NCBI RefSeq assembly: GCF_000219625.1
Contig: NC_018198.1
Location: 1 to 64,000 of the forward strand
Direction of reading: 5' to 3'
Source of the DNA: Zymoseptoria tritici IPO323
Taxonomy: Eukaryota; Ascomycota; Dothideomycetes; Mycosphaerellales; Mycosphaerellaceae
DNA length: 64,000 nt
The position numbers were made by a program, and so were the translations under genes. The notes beneath the pieces were generated by a model. The model did not search any database, was not told the DNA's origin, and was given only the letters and a program-made list of their open reading frames with translations. Shown here in pieces: positions 52,640 to 63,461 of the stretch; within the stretch, counting starts at the first letter, position 1, and every line of letters starts with the position of its first letter.

Positions 52640-53362
52640 CAAGATCAACTATTGGATTCCATCTGTTCGACAACATTCCTACATTTCTTCCGTATGGTCC
52701 TGGAGCAATCGGCAACGTGATCAAGAGGTACATAGCAGCAGTGTTCAAGATCTGTAAGGACTTCATTGTAGCCGGAGTGCGCGCAGATCGGAGCCCTTCG
52801 CAGCCGCCAGACTGCGACGTCGTTCCCAACGTCTCAGGGATCCGCCGCTTGGATCCGATTGAGCCCTGGGTACTGGACACTCGTTTCGGGTCCGATTGAG
52901 CCCTGGGTACTGGACACTCGTTTCTGGATTGAGAAGTTAGCCACGCATAGAGCAGCCTTCGTCTCGAGGAACGAACATTGGTACTTCGCCATTGTGTACA
53001 TCGCCTGCAACCCGAAGCCCGACGAGCGGATCTGTATCGCTCGTCACCTCATTGGGCAGTCTCTAGAGGACGATGCACCCATTGCTTGCCAACTTCAGCA
53101 GAAGCATCCCGCAGGACCTGATGCTATGGTCGATGTGTGCGCAGCGCCTATGCCAAGGATGCGATCGCGCTGTCAAAAATGCTCAATCTCGACGCCTTAC
53201 AAAATAGCACTCAGCCACGGTGCAGCGTTGACAAGTCCTGACACGAACGGAAGGCCGGGAAAGTATCTTCCGAGGACCAGCTCCCTTGCAACACATCTCA
53301 CAGATGACCAGCAACCATGGAGCAATCCAAGCCCTCGACCGCGCTATTTGATGTCTTCTTAA
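52640..53362 (+). pseudogene. Possible C48 (Ulp1-like) peptidase fragment, split by a 37-bp duplication
   Basis: One plus frame reads GFHLFDNIPTFLPYGPGAIG, then VIKRYIAAVFKICKDFIVAG, up to IEPWVLDTRF. It then meets an exact 37-bp tandem duplication (units at 52,861 and 52,898), beyond which the frame +1 continues as WIEKLATHRAAFVSRNEHWY, FAIVYIACNPKPDE. Removing one unit would make a single frame. The DTRFW...AFV..NEHW..AIV pattern resembles the His-Trp segment of Ulp1-type SUMO peptidases; the downstream Asp and Cys are not seen. A 249-codon minus frame (52,131-52,880) overlaps and cannot be excluded. Confidence 0.4.
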
Positions 53363-53369
53363 GACTCCG

Positions 53370-53645
53370 CCCTTCCGCTGCCGTCGACAAGGAGCGATTC
53401 CTGGACGTCGAGCCGGGTGGCTTTTAGCCCCAACCCACATCACGATCAAGCCTCCGCCCTTCCGCTGCCGTCGACAAGGAGTGATTTCTGGACGTCGAGC
53501 CGGGTGGCCTCTCAGCACCAACCCACATCACGATCAAGCATCCGACGGGTGGCCTCTCAGCACCAACCCACATCACGATCAAGCCTCCGACGGGTGGCCT
53601 CTCAGCCCCAACCCACATCACGATCAAGCCTCCGTCGGAGAAGCA
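53370..53645. repeat. 45-bp minisatellite
   Basis: CGGGTGGCCTCTCAGCACCA plus CCCACATCACGATCAAG units start at 53,501, 53,546 and 53,591 (period 45). An earlier, longer unit containing CTTCCGCTGCCGTCGACAAG occurs twice (about 53,375 and 53,455). The frames across it (ASQHQPTSRSS, NPHHDQASDGWPL) are repeats in all phases. Confidence 0.85.
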
Positions 53646-54382
53646 TTTGGGATGATGGGAGGAGCCCAGCAGCAGCCGGACAGTGGTACGGGCGGGTGTG
53701 TGCGAAGCCATGGCAGTACGATTTTGGGCCTGGGAGGCTCTTTTTCACCCCAAATCGCGCCTAATGCGGTCGATGTTTTCTCCGCAGCAGCGTCGCGTTT
53801 TGAGGGCGTGCATTCGAACTCGGTAGTGCGGTTCCCTACATTGGTGCGAGAGCGCTTTATGTCGAGTCTCTATGCGATATTAGTGTCCTTTTTTATGTAT
53901 TCTCCTACTCTTCCGGCTTCTTCCTTCCCCTTGTCTGCGTTGTTGCAATGTAGCATGCTCTGCTAAAGAGGCGACGGAGCAGAATGCGGATGTCTATTAA
54001 CGTAGTCTCTGGAGGTGCTCGACAGACGGGAACAGATATTGTCGTAAGGTAACGACTAATTTCAGACTATGCGGAGCGCTTGGTCGAGTCTATTTTTGAA
54101 ACTGTGGCCGTACATCCCGACGTCGCTGTAAGCAAGAAGGGACGACCTAAGTAAGAAGCTCGGTACTGTTTTTAACTGTTCTCTATTTGCACCATCTCAG
54201 CTTCGGGGCCAGTAAGATACACACTGCACAGGTCAATTCCGCTCTATGACACTCCGATATTCGGAGTGTGTAGTGCCTCGTTTCTCGAATCTCTGCGGGA
54301 CCCCAGAGAATCTTGCTTGAGAAAAGGCCAACCTCACTGGCGGCACTGCAGAGAATCATTGACTGGCTCCTCGTCTATCCTT
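53646..54382. other. Intergenic region
   Basis: A plus frame from the minisatellite runs to 53,966 but has no recognised domain. Nothing else is seen. Confidence 0.35.
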
Positions 54383-54727
54383 CTAGCTTTCTTCGTCGTC
54401 GCTAAAGCTCTCCTGTGTACCTCCGTCATCGCTTAATTCCTCCTCGTGTCCCTGTCCCTCACAGTCGACCTGCTCGCTTGTGTACTCTATGCTGCTGACC
54501 TCTTCGTTGCCGAACTGTAGTCGAGTAGAGGCCGTCAAGAGCGACTCATACTCGGCGTTGCCGAGATTGTCGACGGGGCGGCCTGTGTTGCCACGAGCCC
54601 CTACCATAGACATCACATTGCGTTGTGGTTGTCCTAAGCTATATTTGCGGCGATCAGATATCGTGCTAGTGCGCTTGTAGTAGGCCCGCAATGCTCTCTT
54701 CTTGTCCAGCTCGCTGGATCGTGCCAT
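54383..54727 (-). CDS. Hypothetical acidic-tailed protein or 3' exon
   Basis: ATG 54727 opens MARSSELDKKRALRAYYKRT, then SDRRKYSLGQPQRNVMSMVG and a Glu/Asp/Ser tail. It starts ~50 bp beyond the stop of the next gene on the same strand, and the frame is open through that stop region, so it may be the last exon of that gene. Confidence 0.4.
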   Translation of the reverse strand: MARSSELDKKRALRAYYKRTSTISDRRKYSLGQPQRNVMSMVGARGNTGRPVDNLGNAEYESLLTASTRLQFGNEEVSSIEYTSEQVDCEGQGHEEELSDDGGTQESFSDDEES

Positions 54728-54774
54728 GCAGGATTGCTCGCTGGTGTCGGAGAATGGATCAAGATGAGCACTGC

Positions 54775-55563
54775 CTAGCGCCACCACTTGCAGTCTCGGA
54801 AGAGCGGGATGGTCTTGGCCAGATACATGAACACAGCACACTTCTTGTCGAGAGCCTTGACCCAGTGCTGCTGGCCTGGGTGAGATGCGAACTGTGGGTC
54901 CTTAACATATTCCAAAAATCCGTGATACGAAGCCTCCGTTCCAGACTTGCCGAACTTCTCGAGTGCCTCCTTGGAGCAGAGGACTTTTCCACCCTCTGGT
55001 AGTCGCGAGAGTAGGTATGTGTACAGCAAGAATGCCGTGTCTCCTTCGGCCGGAACAGGGCGGGTGAGTCCAGCGGGTACCTTCTTGGTCCCTCTGGATC
55101 CGATAAAGTCACTGCCAGGGTGGACATCGACCATTTTGCTGTAGCATGAGAAGTCCGCTAAAGCCTTCTGGTACCCGGTAGCCCACATTTCGTACAGGCG
55201 ACCGAAGCGATGAAGGGCTTGCCGCGGCAGAGTTGAATCAGAACCATGTAGACCCCGAATAAGCCGCCCCTTCGCGTTGCGCACAACAATGCCCGTAGGA
55301 ACGGCGAAGAAAAGTCCAGCATGCTGATTTGAATCTTCAGGCTCTTCTCTTGGCTCCGTTTGGTTACTTCCACGCTCAGGTTTATCGGTGTTGAAGGTGC
55401 CCTCTAAGACGCCCAGGAAGCGACCCACGTCTTCGACGGTAATATGAGTCGCCGAAAGCCCGCCATCGAGCATGGCCTGCATCAAATCGGCGTGGTAACC
55501 TCTATAGGCATGGCAAGCAACGACGTAAGGAATCTCTATGCCGGTCATACTAAAGTTCTGCAT
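54775..55563 (-). CDS. Unidentified protein
   Basis: ATG 55563 (MQNFSMTGIEIPYVVACHAY) opens about 262 uninterrupted codons, with codon use and composition of a real gene: MLDGGLSATHITVEDVGRFL, FAVPTGIVVRNAKGRLIRGL, GDTAFLLYTYLLSRLPEGGK, WVKALDKKCAVFMYLAKTIP. The frame extends further 5' (to 55,734) without a better start. There is no signal peptide or membrane helix. The family is not recognised. It is the best-preserved candidate gene right of 45 kb. Confidence 0.6.
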   Translation of the reverse strand: MQNFSMTGIEIPYVVACHAYRGYHADLMQAMLDGGLSATHITVEDVGRFLGVLEGTFNTDKPERGSNQTEPREEPEDSNQHAGLFFAVPTGIVVRNAKGRLIRGLHGSDSTLPRQALHRFGRLYEMWATGYQKALADFSCYSKMVDVHPGSDFIGSRGTKKVPAGLTRPVPAEGDTAFLLYTYLLSRLPEGGKVLCSKEALEKFGKSGTEASYHGFLEYVKDPQFASHPGQQHWVKALDKKCAVFMYLAKTIPLFRDCKWWR

Positions 55564-56825
55564 AGTTTCAGGGGTGGTCCCCGGTTCGCCGGAATTGAAT
55601 CTCGGGCGTGATAGCAGAACGTGATACCGTAAGCGACGAAACGTGGGTCCGGAATGGGTAGGGGGGAGTCGGAAGGTCTTTGGGCGATGGCGGATGGAAT
55701 AGTACAGGAATGATTGATCGCGATACAGCGACACAGTAGGCTCTGAAGGTCTTGTCGTTGCGGAATGGCTGAATGGTGTGACGAGGCCCTTGGGAGGGGG
55801 CGTTGCTCGTCTTTAACCGCTCCCCAAAGCTGCCAAATCGTTTGCTACAGTGGATTACTCGCAGTTGATGCAAGACATGCGTCCAGTAGGGTGAAATTGG
55901 ATGGGTTCGAGACTCGCGGACTTGTACCGCAAACAGGTTTAGCAGGGAATGTGAGACCTGCAGGTTCCTCAAAGAGGGAGAGGCTGCACCGCGACCGTTG
56001 AGCACGAAAGTCGCTCCGGCAAAGGTACGAAAGTTCGTGAAGCTTATATAGCGTGTTCCATTCAGGCAGCTACACATGTAACTTTCGATCTAATCAGGGA
56101 CTGCGAGTGCTTTATGTCTTAGTATTCGATGCTCCCTGCCTTAGACAAAAGAGTCCATTACTTCACCTCAGAACAGGATAGGAGGGAGACCGGCCTCCAA
56201 TGGAAAGATGTTAGACAAGGCCCTTCGCTAGTCGTGCAGGACTTCGGTCGTTAAGCGTGCGAGCAGAATGACACGGCGTGGGCACTAGAAGCTGCGGATC
56301 TTGACGCAATGATAGTTAATAGCAACTGTTTAATTTATGAAATTCCATGTAGAAGAAGGAACTGACCGACATCGACAGCAGCCGCAGCCTGCGTTGTCAA
56401 AGCCCACAAGGTACCTCGTTGCACACGAGCTCACACGAGCTCCTATCCAGACCGACTGTGAGCGCAGCGCAGCACTCTCAGCGTCGTTACGGAAGTCGAG
56501 AGGTGGACCGCGTAACCGGCCGTCTGTCTCGCACAATCTTGCCGCGATTCCTACGTAGCTTTTCGACGCTCGGTATAAAGTCCAACGTAACAGGAATCTT
56601 TGCGGCACCCGAGACCACGACACTGCCATCCATTAGTGTTGTTAAAGCATTCCTGCCATTTGCCGCGTTGGCGGACAGCCCAGGCTCCTGTATGCTAGCT
56701 TTCTCTATGATCTCCGCAGTCTCTATAGTAACATCGCTGTAATCTGTTCTTGTTCCCGAAGACTTCCTGCTATCCGCCTCCGTAGGCTCCCTAATGCTAG
56801 CTTTCTCGATAACCTTCGTAGTCTA
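55564..56825. other. Intergenic region with a degenerate ~120-bp repeat
   Basis: From about 56,690 to 56,930, segments containing GGCTCC-TGTATGCTAGCTTTCTC or a variant, then CTTCCTGC(T/C)ATCCGC, recur two to three times with mostly CA/TA-type differences. The last belongs to the acidic minus-strand frame at 56,826-57,101. The rest has no evident gene. Confidence 0.4.
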
Positions 56826-57451
56826 TTAAGTATCCTCGCCGTAATCTGTAACTGTTTCCGAAGGCTTCCTGCCATCCGCGTCCGCAGGCTCTCTAACGCT
56901 ATCTTCCTCTATGACCTCGGCGGTATCCTCGGTGACCTCGGTATCCTTAGTATCTACGGTATCTACAGAAAGCTCGACTCCGACCTCTATAGCATTCTCA
57001 ACTGTCGCGGCATACTTAAACATCACAGCATACTCGACCCTAGCGGCCGTCTCGCGCTCCTTAGCCGTCTCATCCGTCACGAACTGCTCGGAGCCCACCA
57101 AATGAGGATCAAGCAGGCCTTAGAAGATCTCCCAATACATCGTGATATGTTCCTTAATGGCTTCGTCGTCCTTGGCGTCCGCCCTAAGCGCCCCAGCCAT
57201 ATCTTGGGCATCGGCCACGTAGTCTTGGGCCGCGCCAGCAAACGCAGCAGTGCATTGTCAATATCGCTCTCACAGCTTGTTTGTAGTTCCTCCACCCTTT
57301 CTTGTGCAAGAGTTAGCTCCTGTCGTTGAAGTCGACACTCTCGCAGACAACTATCTGAAAGGTCTGGACGATGGCACACGACCCGGCCAAGGATCACATA
57401 CAAGCTGATGACCACACTCAAGCCGATGATCACACCCAGACCGATAATCAC
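56826..57451 (-). pseudogene. Unidentified membrane-anchored acidic protein remnant
   Basis: The frame opens at 57,451 with GLGVIIGLSVVISLYVILGR, a probable transmembrane helix (no ATG available), then a coiled-coil-like LQRQELTLAQERVEELQTSC. A frame change near 57,240 and a TAA at ~57,125 separate it from DYVADAQDMAGALRADAKDD and the acidic 56,826-57,101 part (VDTVDTKDTEVTEDTAEVIE). Confidence 0.35.
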
Positions 57452-57725
57452 ATGAAATGCAACGGCATCGTCTTAAGCCCCGGCCGCGCCAACTCCGTAA
57501 TCAGAGCTCTCACACGTCTTGCGACACTGCTGGTTCTACTGGGCTTTGCGATCCATAGCGCTGCCGTGAACTTTCCACCGCGGCTTGACGCCAATGCTCA
57601 GCATCTGATACAGCTCACCAACACGGCTCCCCACATGCTTATCCAGAGTTCTCTTTAGCAGCTCGGCGGAGTACTGCGCGGCTGGGACGGGTAAGCGGAT
57701 CCGAATAGCCGACTCCTCCTTGAGC

Positions 57726-58415
57726 ATGGCCAGGATCGCGCGCGATGTCGAGAAGCCACTCGCCATCATGATCGGCGTTGAGAACCTTGCCTGGCCACCG
57801 GCTTGGGTCAAAGAGATGATACTGCAGGAGCAGAATGCGGCGGTGTGTCGTATCCTCAACCCGTTACAACCGGTCTTCCGGAGCTGCATTGGCCCCGACA
57901 TGATTCTGGCGATCAAGACCAACCTCGAGAACTAATGGGACCTAGTCATGACCCACGTCCGTGCTGCATTGCGCCAAGACATCTTGCTGAAGGATATCTT
58001 CCTTCCCGGTTACATTTCCGCCGGCGCATACAAGGATTACATGCATGGACCCGAGCAAGGCATAAGGATGATGTCTCGATTGAACGAGACCATGCTCAGT
58101 CTTCCGCAGGGACTCGTCGCATACCAATCGTTGATTGCCCATGCCGTCTGTGCTGATGGTCGAGATCCTTCTCCTGCAATACCTTCTATAGCTCACATCT
58201 CCCCGCTATATGCATGCGGCCCAGACGAAAGCGCTATCGCGCAGTGTCTTGCCGATGGCCCGAGCAAGAAGGACCTCCGCCGTACGAGCAAGGACTTGGC
58301 TCCGGAAGGAGTGGCAAACTGGATCAGGCTGATGGTCACGGTTGCGAACAGTCTCCGTCAGCAGCTAATGCTCGCTTTTCTGCGATGGCTTTCACCGCAC
58401 CTACAGACAACTTAG
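57726..58415 (+). pseudogene. Unidentified protein interrupted by one TAA
   Basis: ATG 57726 opens MARIARDVEKPLAIMIGVEN, reading to a TAA at 57,933, after which the same frame continues (WDLVMTHVRAALRQDILLKD; FLPGYISAGAYKDYMHGPEQ; NWIRLMVTVANSLRQQLMLA) to 58,415. The TAA would be CAA (Gln) before a CpA-to-TpA change. It is helical throughout, with no recognised family. Confidence 0.45.
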
Positions 58416-58790
58416 GGTGGTTGTAATGCAAAGCTAGCTACCTCGAGTAGCGGCAGGATGCTGAACAACCTCGTCAGTTAGCCTCAGCACGAGGCTATTG
58501 TGTCCAGTAAACCCGGTACAAGGTACTGTTCTTCTTTCGTATGCTGCCCTTCCGTTCCTTAGGTTTAACAGTCTTTCTTTCTAAGATTACGTCCAGCTCA
58601 AACTCTTGATGCTCGCAGTCGCTGTCGGCGACAACCTCAAGCGGCGGAGGAGACGGCCCGACCTGGCTAGGCAGAGGATCGTTTGGTTAACGCGTGAACA
58701 GGGAGTGAATGCGATGCTGTTGATTAGGCATTGTGTAGGGACCTAGCATCTTGCGATTCGATTTTAACGCGGTATGTAGGATAGAATTGT
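58416..58790. other. Intergenic region
   Basis: No gene seen. Composition becomes progressively AT-richer toward 58,800. Confidence 0.35.
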
Positions 58791-59640
58791 TCTCGTAAAG
58801 ATTAATAGTACGGGTACTTAAGGTATAGCGTACTCCCGCGTTATACGGTCGTAGTCGTATTCGTAGTTGCTCCGTAGAGCCCTCGGTAGCCGAAGAGGAT
58901 ATAGAGGTTAGCCGAGGTAGATGTCGTAAGGTAGATATTAAGAGGTAGATATCGTAAGGTAGATATTAGAGAGATCGATATTAAGAGATCGATGTCGCGA
59001 GGTAGATATTAAGAGGTAGCTGTCGTAAGGAGGAGGTCGTTAAGCCGTAAGGTGTAGAGCGTTAGGAGTTCGTAAGGAGGAAGTTATAAAGGAGGGAGAA
59101 GTTAATATCCCTATTTTCCCCTAAAGCTTCCGAGTATACTAGATAGGTAATAAATAAGAACAAACGATCTAGTAAGGATATATCTTTAGACTCTTAATAA
59201 TAGAAGCGAGCGAAAGTAGTAGTAGCGGATAAAGCTTTCGAATTTCCTAGCTCGCTAGAGTCCGAGATTAATAGGAAGACAACGAAGAAGAAGCTAACTA
59301 GTAAGTCGAATTTACCGCTAAAGGTAGCTAAATTATAGCCGACTAAAGCCTTAAAGAAGCCTATAGCGCGAAAGAAGTCCGTTAGTTAGCTAGTTACGAA
59401 TACTAACGGTAGATAAGCGCCGACGTCCGTATTTTCCCCTAGACTTTTATCGAAACCTATAAGTATTATTCCTAGACTACGAGCTATACGAATACGGAGA
59501 GGATAGTAACATCTCTAAGGCATATAATAAATCGACCTACTATAATACCCCGACTATATCTAAACGGACTAGCTTATAGATACGGCGTCGGTATAAGGAC
59601 GCTAAAAACTTTATAGACTAGCTAGTAGCTCGGATTTGCC
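58791..59640. other. CpA/TpG-depleted, RIP-saturated segment
   Basis: CA and TG dinucleotides are almost absent (lines 59,281-59,460 contain none) while CG remains frequent. 58,915-59,035 holds short GGTAGATATT/GATCGATATTAAGA tandem repeats. Degenerate Lys-rich frames with TAG/TAA codons (around 59,205-59,400) suggest a former gene. It is an end-stage RIP product, probably of a mobile element. Confidence 0.8.
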
Positions 59641-60017
59641 CGAGAATAGGCTTATACACTTTCTAATTTCGAACATACGCGGTAGAAAAGCAGCAGCTAA
59701 ATCGAAGGTTTCTAAGACATGGCCGGCAATGTCAACAACATTAGCAGTAAGGAGGCTTGCTAATGCGGCCGTCGAGTCTAGAACCCTTGCCAACAGCCTA
59801 CAGGAAGTAATCGACATTAGCCGGGTCCTAATCTAGAAGACACTAAGCCCTTGACTCGAAAGCAGACAAGGCGGGCCGTTGAGGTGAGCAAGCTGGAGAC
59901 TGCGCTTAAAGTGGCCTCTACGAACACCACCTAGTTGCTTAGCACAGGCAGATGGTAGGTAACCTAGGAATCGCTGCGTAGGCTTCGGAATCCACTTAAG
60001 CGTATCGTACTCCTCTA

Positions 60018-60507
60018 TTACCCATCTCGTACATCATCCTCCGAATCTTCCTCGCCTTCTTCCTGGTATGCGTCTCTGTCCGCCGAGCTTTCTGGCGGCA
60101 ACTCTAGGAGAGACTGAACGGAGATTTTCTCGCGGCGGCCAGCGCGAGCCGGGGCGTTAAAGCAGTTTATATCGTGGAGCGCGAAGTCTTCGATGTTCTC
60201 CTCTTGCTCGCCGTCGGACATACTAAGGTTCGGAGGTCGCATTTCGGATACGGTCAACTCGCGTTGGTACTCTAGGAAGTCATTGTGTGGGAAGACGGGC
60301 GGGACGGCGATGACTTGGTCTTTGTAGCGAAGGGCTGAAGGTTGTGATGCGTGGACGTTGGCTGAGTCTGGTATGTCGTGACCGAGTTCCACTTCGTCTA
60401 TAGTATAAATTAGTAATGACTTAGTCTTTGTAGCGAAGGGCTAGAGGCTGTGATGCGTGGACGTTGGCTGAGTCTGGTATGTCGTGACCGAGTTCCACTT
60501 CGTCCAT
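60018..60507 (-). pseudogene. Unidentified acidic protein with a duplicated and damaged start region
   Basis: Two tandem ~106-bp units (about 60,312-60,417 and 60,418-60,523) each carry the beginning of the gene. The outer unit has ATG (60,507) but its frame ends at TAA. The inner unit has ATA instead of ATG at 60,398-60,400, though it leads into a 124-codon open frame (ELGHDIPDSANVHASQPSAL; DFLEYQRELTVSEMRPPNLS; then a Glu/Asp tail) to 60,018. 106 bp is out of frame. Confidence 0.5.
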
Positions 60508-60964
60508 GGTGCGAATTAGCAATGAAGTGATACCGTGACTCGAGTGATCGACCTATAAACAACTCGTACGGGGCGTGGCCATCGCTGTCGTCCGTATCGC
60601 AGCTACCTTTGGTAGTGCCGTACCATCGCCAGCGCGGTCGATTATGACAGATGTATACTGCTTAGGCGCAGGAGTCTTAACTTTCAATGCGACGGGTTAA
60701 GTGGTTGCTAGACTAGTGGAGGGGCAGAGATCGAGGACGGCGATGGCGTTGACGACGAGCTCGACCCAGTGTTGGCGGCGGCGGTGGTGGTGGTGGCGAT
60801 AGCGGATGATATCGGGGAGGGATGGTCTCGGACGACCTGAAGCTCAAGTGTAGAATCCTAGATTTCGTCGACACCTCTTGCCCGTGGCCATTACCAGAAG
60901 CAATGTCGTGAATCGCCGGACTTAGTCTTTCACGAAGAAGCTGGCAAATTCTATACATCGTCTA

Positions 60965-61030
60965 TGAATGTAAAGATCTGTACGGGCAAGTCCACACATA
61001 CTATTACGTACGTACAGATCTGTAGTACAG
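60965..61030. repeat. Inverted repeat
   Basis: AGATCTGTACG at ~60,974 and CGTACAGATCT at ~61,011 form an 11-bp inverted repeat around a ~26-bp spacer. Its role is unknown. The preceding 60,520-60,960 has only a Pro-rich minus frame (60,713-60,958) of doubtful reality. Confidence 0.6.
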
Positions 61031-61183
61031 CATCAAGGGAGAATTCGAAGCAGATTTAGGGCAAACTCTATCGATTTGAGACTGGGTAGTCGGAATGATC
61101 CTTCACACAATGATCGGCGCAATCACAGCCCTGGGCGCGATTGGCGGGTGTAAGGCCCATCTAGAGATCGAACTCGTACATCT

Positions 61184-61876
61184 TCAGGTATCCTTCGAAA
61201 GACGTTGGCATACCGCATGGCTTCCTTCGCGCGCCATTCTCAGCTTCCTGTTCGGTCCATTGAGATGCCCGACGCAGCACTCACCAGCATCAGCTCCAGG
61301 CATGTAAGTACCTAGTATCCAGCACACTATACTAAGCACCAGTGTGCTATGTGTGAAGATGGGTGGGCATGTGTAAAGGCGAAAGGCCGAGGTGCCCGTA
61401 GGTGGGTGGTGAAGAGACTGTCCGGCAAGCATGGTCTTCGGTTCAGATTGATCGACCAAGTTTGAGCTGCTTGTGACATGTGGTATGCCTTGCCGCGAAG
61501 TGGCGACTCGGGCTGAGTATTCGTGCTTCCCTACAACTTCCTGCTCGAACATGATGTCCGCTGTGCTATTATCCTCCAGCTCTTCGGCTATGCCGCTTAA
61601 TTCCGCCAACTTTGGTCGTAGATCCGCTTGAGGCCTGCCGAGACCGGATGTCTGCCACACGGGCACTCGTAGTACTTGCTCGATTAATCGTCTGGTAAGG
61701 CTGGCCGCCTTGCGCACTGCGGTCCACTCTCAAGTTCCAAGGCCGTCGTAGCTGAGCGGTGGGAGCACGAGGGCTTGTTGATTGAGGACGTGTAGGCGCT
61801 GGAATTGGCCGAGAGGAAGTGGGTGGGGAGTAATGTAACAGAGAAGCGAGTTGTACTGCATTGTGGTTGTCAGCAT
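61184..61876 (-). pseudogene. Unidentified gene with an internal TGA
   Basis: ATG 61876 opens MLTTTMQYNSLLCYITPHPL; TGA at ~61,730 interrupts, and the same frame continues (SLTRRLIEQVLRVPVWQTSG; LAELSGIAEELEDNSTADIM; FTHSTLVLSIVCWILG) to 61,184. The later part may contain an intron. The family is not recognised. Confidence 0.35.
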
Positions 61877-62194
61877 GTCAGATGATTCCGACACGAATAC
61901 GTTGGACTCGAACACTTCTACAGCCTTGCGCTTCGATCTTGTGGATATGCTTGGATTTCATTACCATTTCTACCCCCTACGAGGTAATTCTACAGTGCGC
62001 GGGAGGAACCCGGCCTGCCGCCCCGCACCCTGCAGCTCATTTTCCAAGTCCCAAATATTGTAAGCTCCAGAGTTGCTGATTGCGCCGAGTTGTTTTTCGC
62101 GAGTTTATCGTCTTGGAGGCAGCATGCTCGGCAATGCTTGCGGTGGAGGAGGATCGGATTGCAATGGGAGCAGACAGACACTTGACACCGACAT

Positions 62195-62430
62195 CTCACC
62201 ATCGACATCTCACCATCGACATCTCACCTCCGTCATCTCACCTCCGTCATCTCACCTCCGTCACTCTCACCTCCGACACTCTTACCTCCGACACCTCCAC
62301 CTCCGACACCTCCACCTCCGACATCTTACCTCCGACACTCTTACCTCCGACACCTCCACCTCCGACATCTCACCTCCGACACCTTCACCTCCGACTCTCT
62401 CACCTCCGACATCTCACCTCCGCAAGTTCC
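62195..62430. repeat. 12/13-bp microsatellite-like repeat
   Basis: (T)CACCTCCGACA and TCACCATCGACA units repeat about 18 times with small length changes. Confidence 0.9.
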
Positions 62431-62519
62431 ACATGGCCATCGAGCCGATCGGTCGGAACGGTAGAGGATGAAGTGAGGATTGGTCGAGCAAAGGCCGATG
62501 CAAGAGCCGGACAGTAGAG

Positions 62520-62680
62520 TGTTCTGTTTGGCTGTGTGGTATCTAAGGCACCACCTCTGTCGTCAAAAGTTAACGACCGTCGTCAGCTGATCCTGCCCAA
62601 GGCACCACCTGTCGTCAAAACTTGACGACCATTTTGACGACCGTCGTCAGCTCGTCTTGCCCGAGGAACCACTTGCTAGT
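62520..62680. repeat. ~70-bp tandem pair with hairpin-forming GTCGTCAA/TTGACGAC
   Basis: AGGCACCACCT...GTCGTCAAAA...ACGACCGTCGTCAGCT is present twice (62,547-62,590 and 62,594-62,652). The second holds GTCGTCAAAACTTGACGAC, an inverted repeat with a 3-nt centre. Confidence 0.7.
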
Positions 62681-63460
62681 CGTGCTGATGAAATGACACG
62701 CTTTGCGTGACTGCGTCTGAATGGTCACCTTAATTGACATGTCACGGAGATACTTCGTACCCGGGACGTGATCCAACGACTTCGCACTCAGCCTGTGCAT
62801 ATGTACCGACAACACCGCAGCTGACACACCGCCGCACCGCCGCATCTCCCCTGCCAGCGACGATTCCCTGCTCTCTCCCGAAGCATTTGACCTCCGGTTT
62901 CGACCTTCTGACAGCCCAGCGTCTTCATCTCGCCCAGCCATTACAATGCTCGCCGCTTCCGCTTCCCGCTACTGCCAGAGCTATCATCCTCGAATCCGGC
63001 CTTTCGATACCGACACCAAGTCCTTCTATTCCCAGCTCTTTAATTCGCGAAGTTGGAATAGCGAGAAGAATTGTAGAAGGGCGCGAACGGTGGAAGGATG
63101 CGAATCGTGGAAGGATGCGTAGAAGGGCGGCGCTGTCTCCTATTATCTCTCCCGTCATCTCTCTCATCAGATCCAAGACACGTCGACCCAATGACTTTAA
63201 GCCTTACATCCTCCGGCTGACCTATGACAGTAGAGAGGCTCCCTTTCGGGGTTTTCCGGGCTGGCTTGGCGCGAACTGGCCCCTCCCCTCCCCTTCTCCT
63301 TCTAAATCACCTCTATGTCTTAGTCCTCCTCTTCGCCTACCTTTAGCGAGAGGCATTACCGCAAGATAAGATGTAGTATATTCTTACCTCCTATCTGCCT
63401 TTCGCGGTTCCACCACCCTCCCGTTCCACGACTCTACGACGCCTCTTCCCTCCCTCCGCT
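62681..63460. other. Region with open frames but no supported gene
   Basis: A plus frame (62,734-63,369) is open but has no ATG near its start, and the opposite frame (62,925-63,191) overlaps it. No domain is recognised. Confidence 0.3.
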
Positions 63461-63461
63461 A

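Noticed and set aside
55568..56077. 169-codon minus frame as a second gene upstream of 55,563
   Set aside because: It overlaps the start of the better-supported gene in another phase, with no domain and no clear ATG context.
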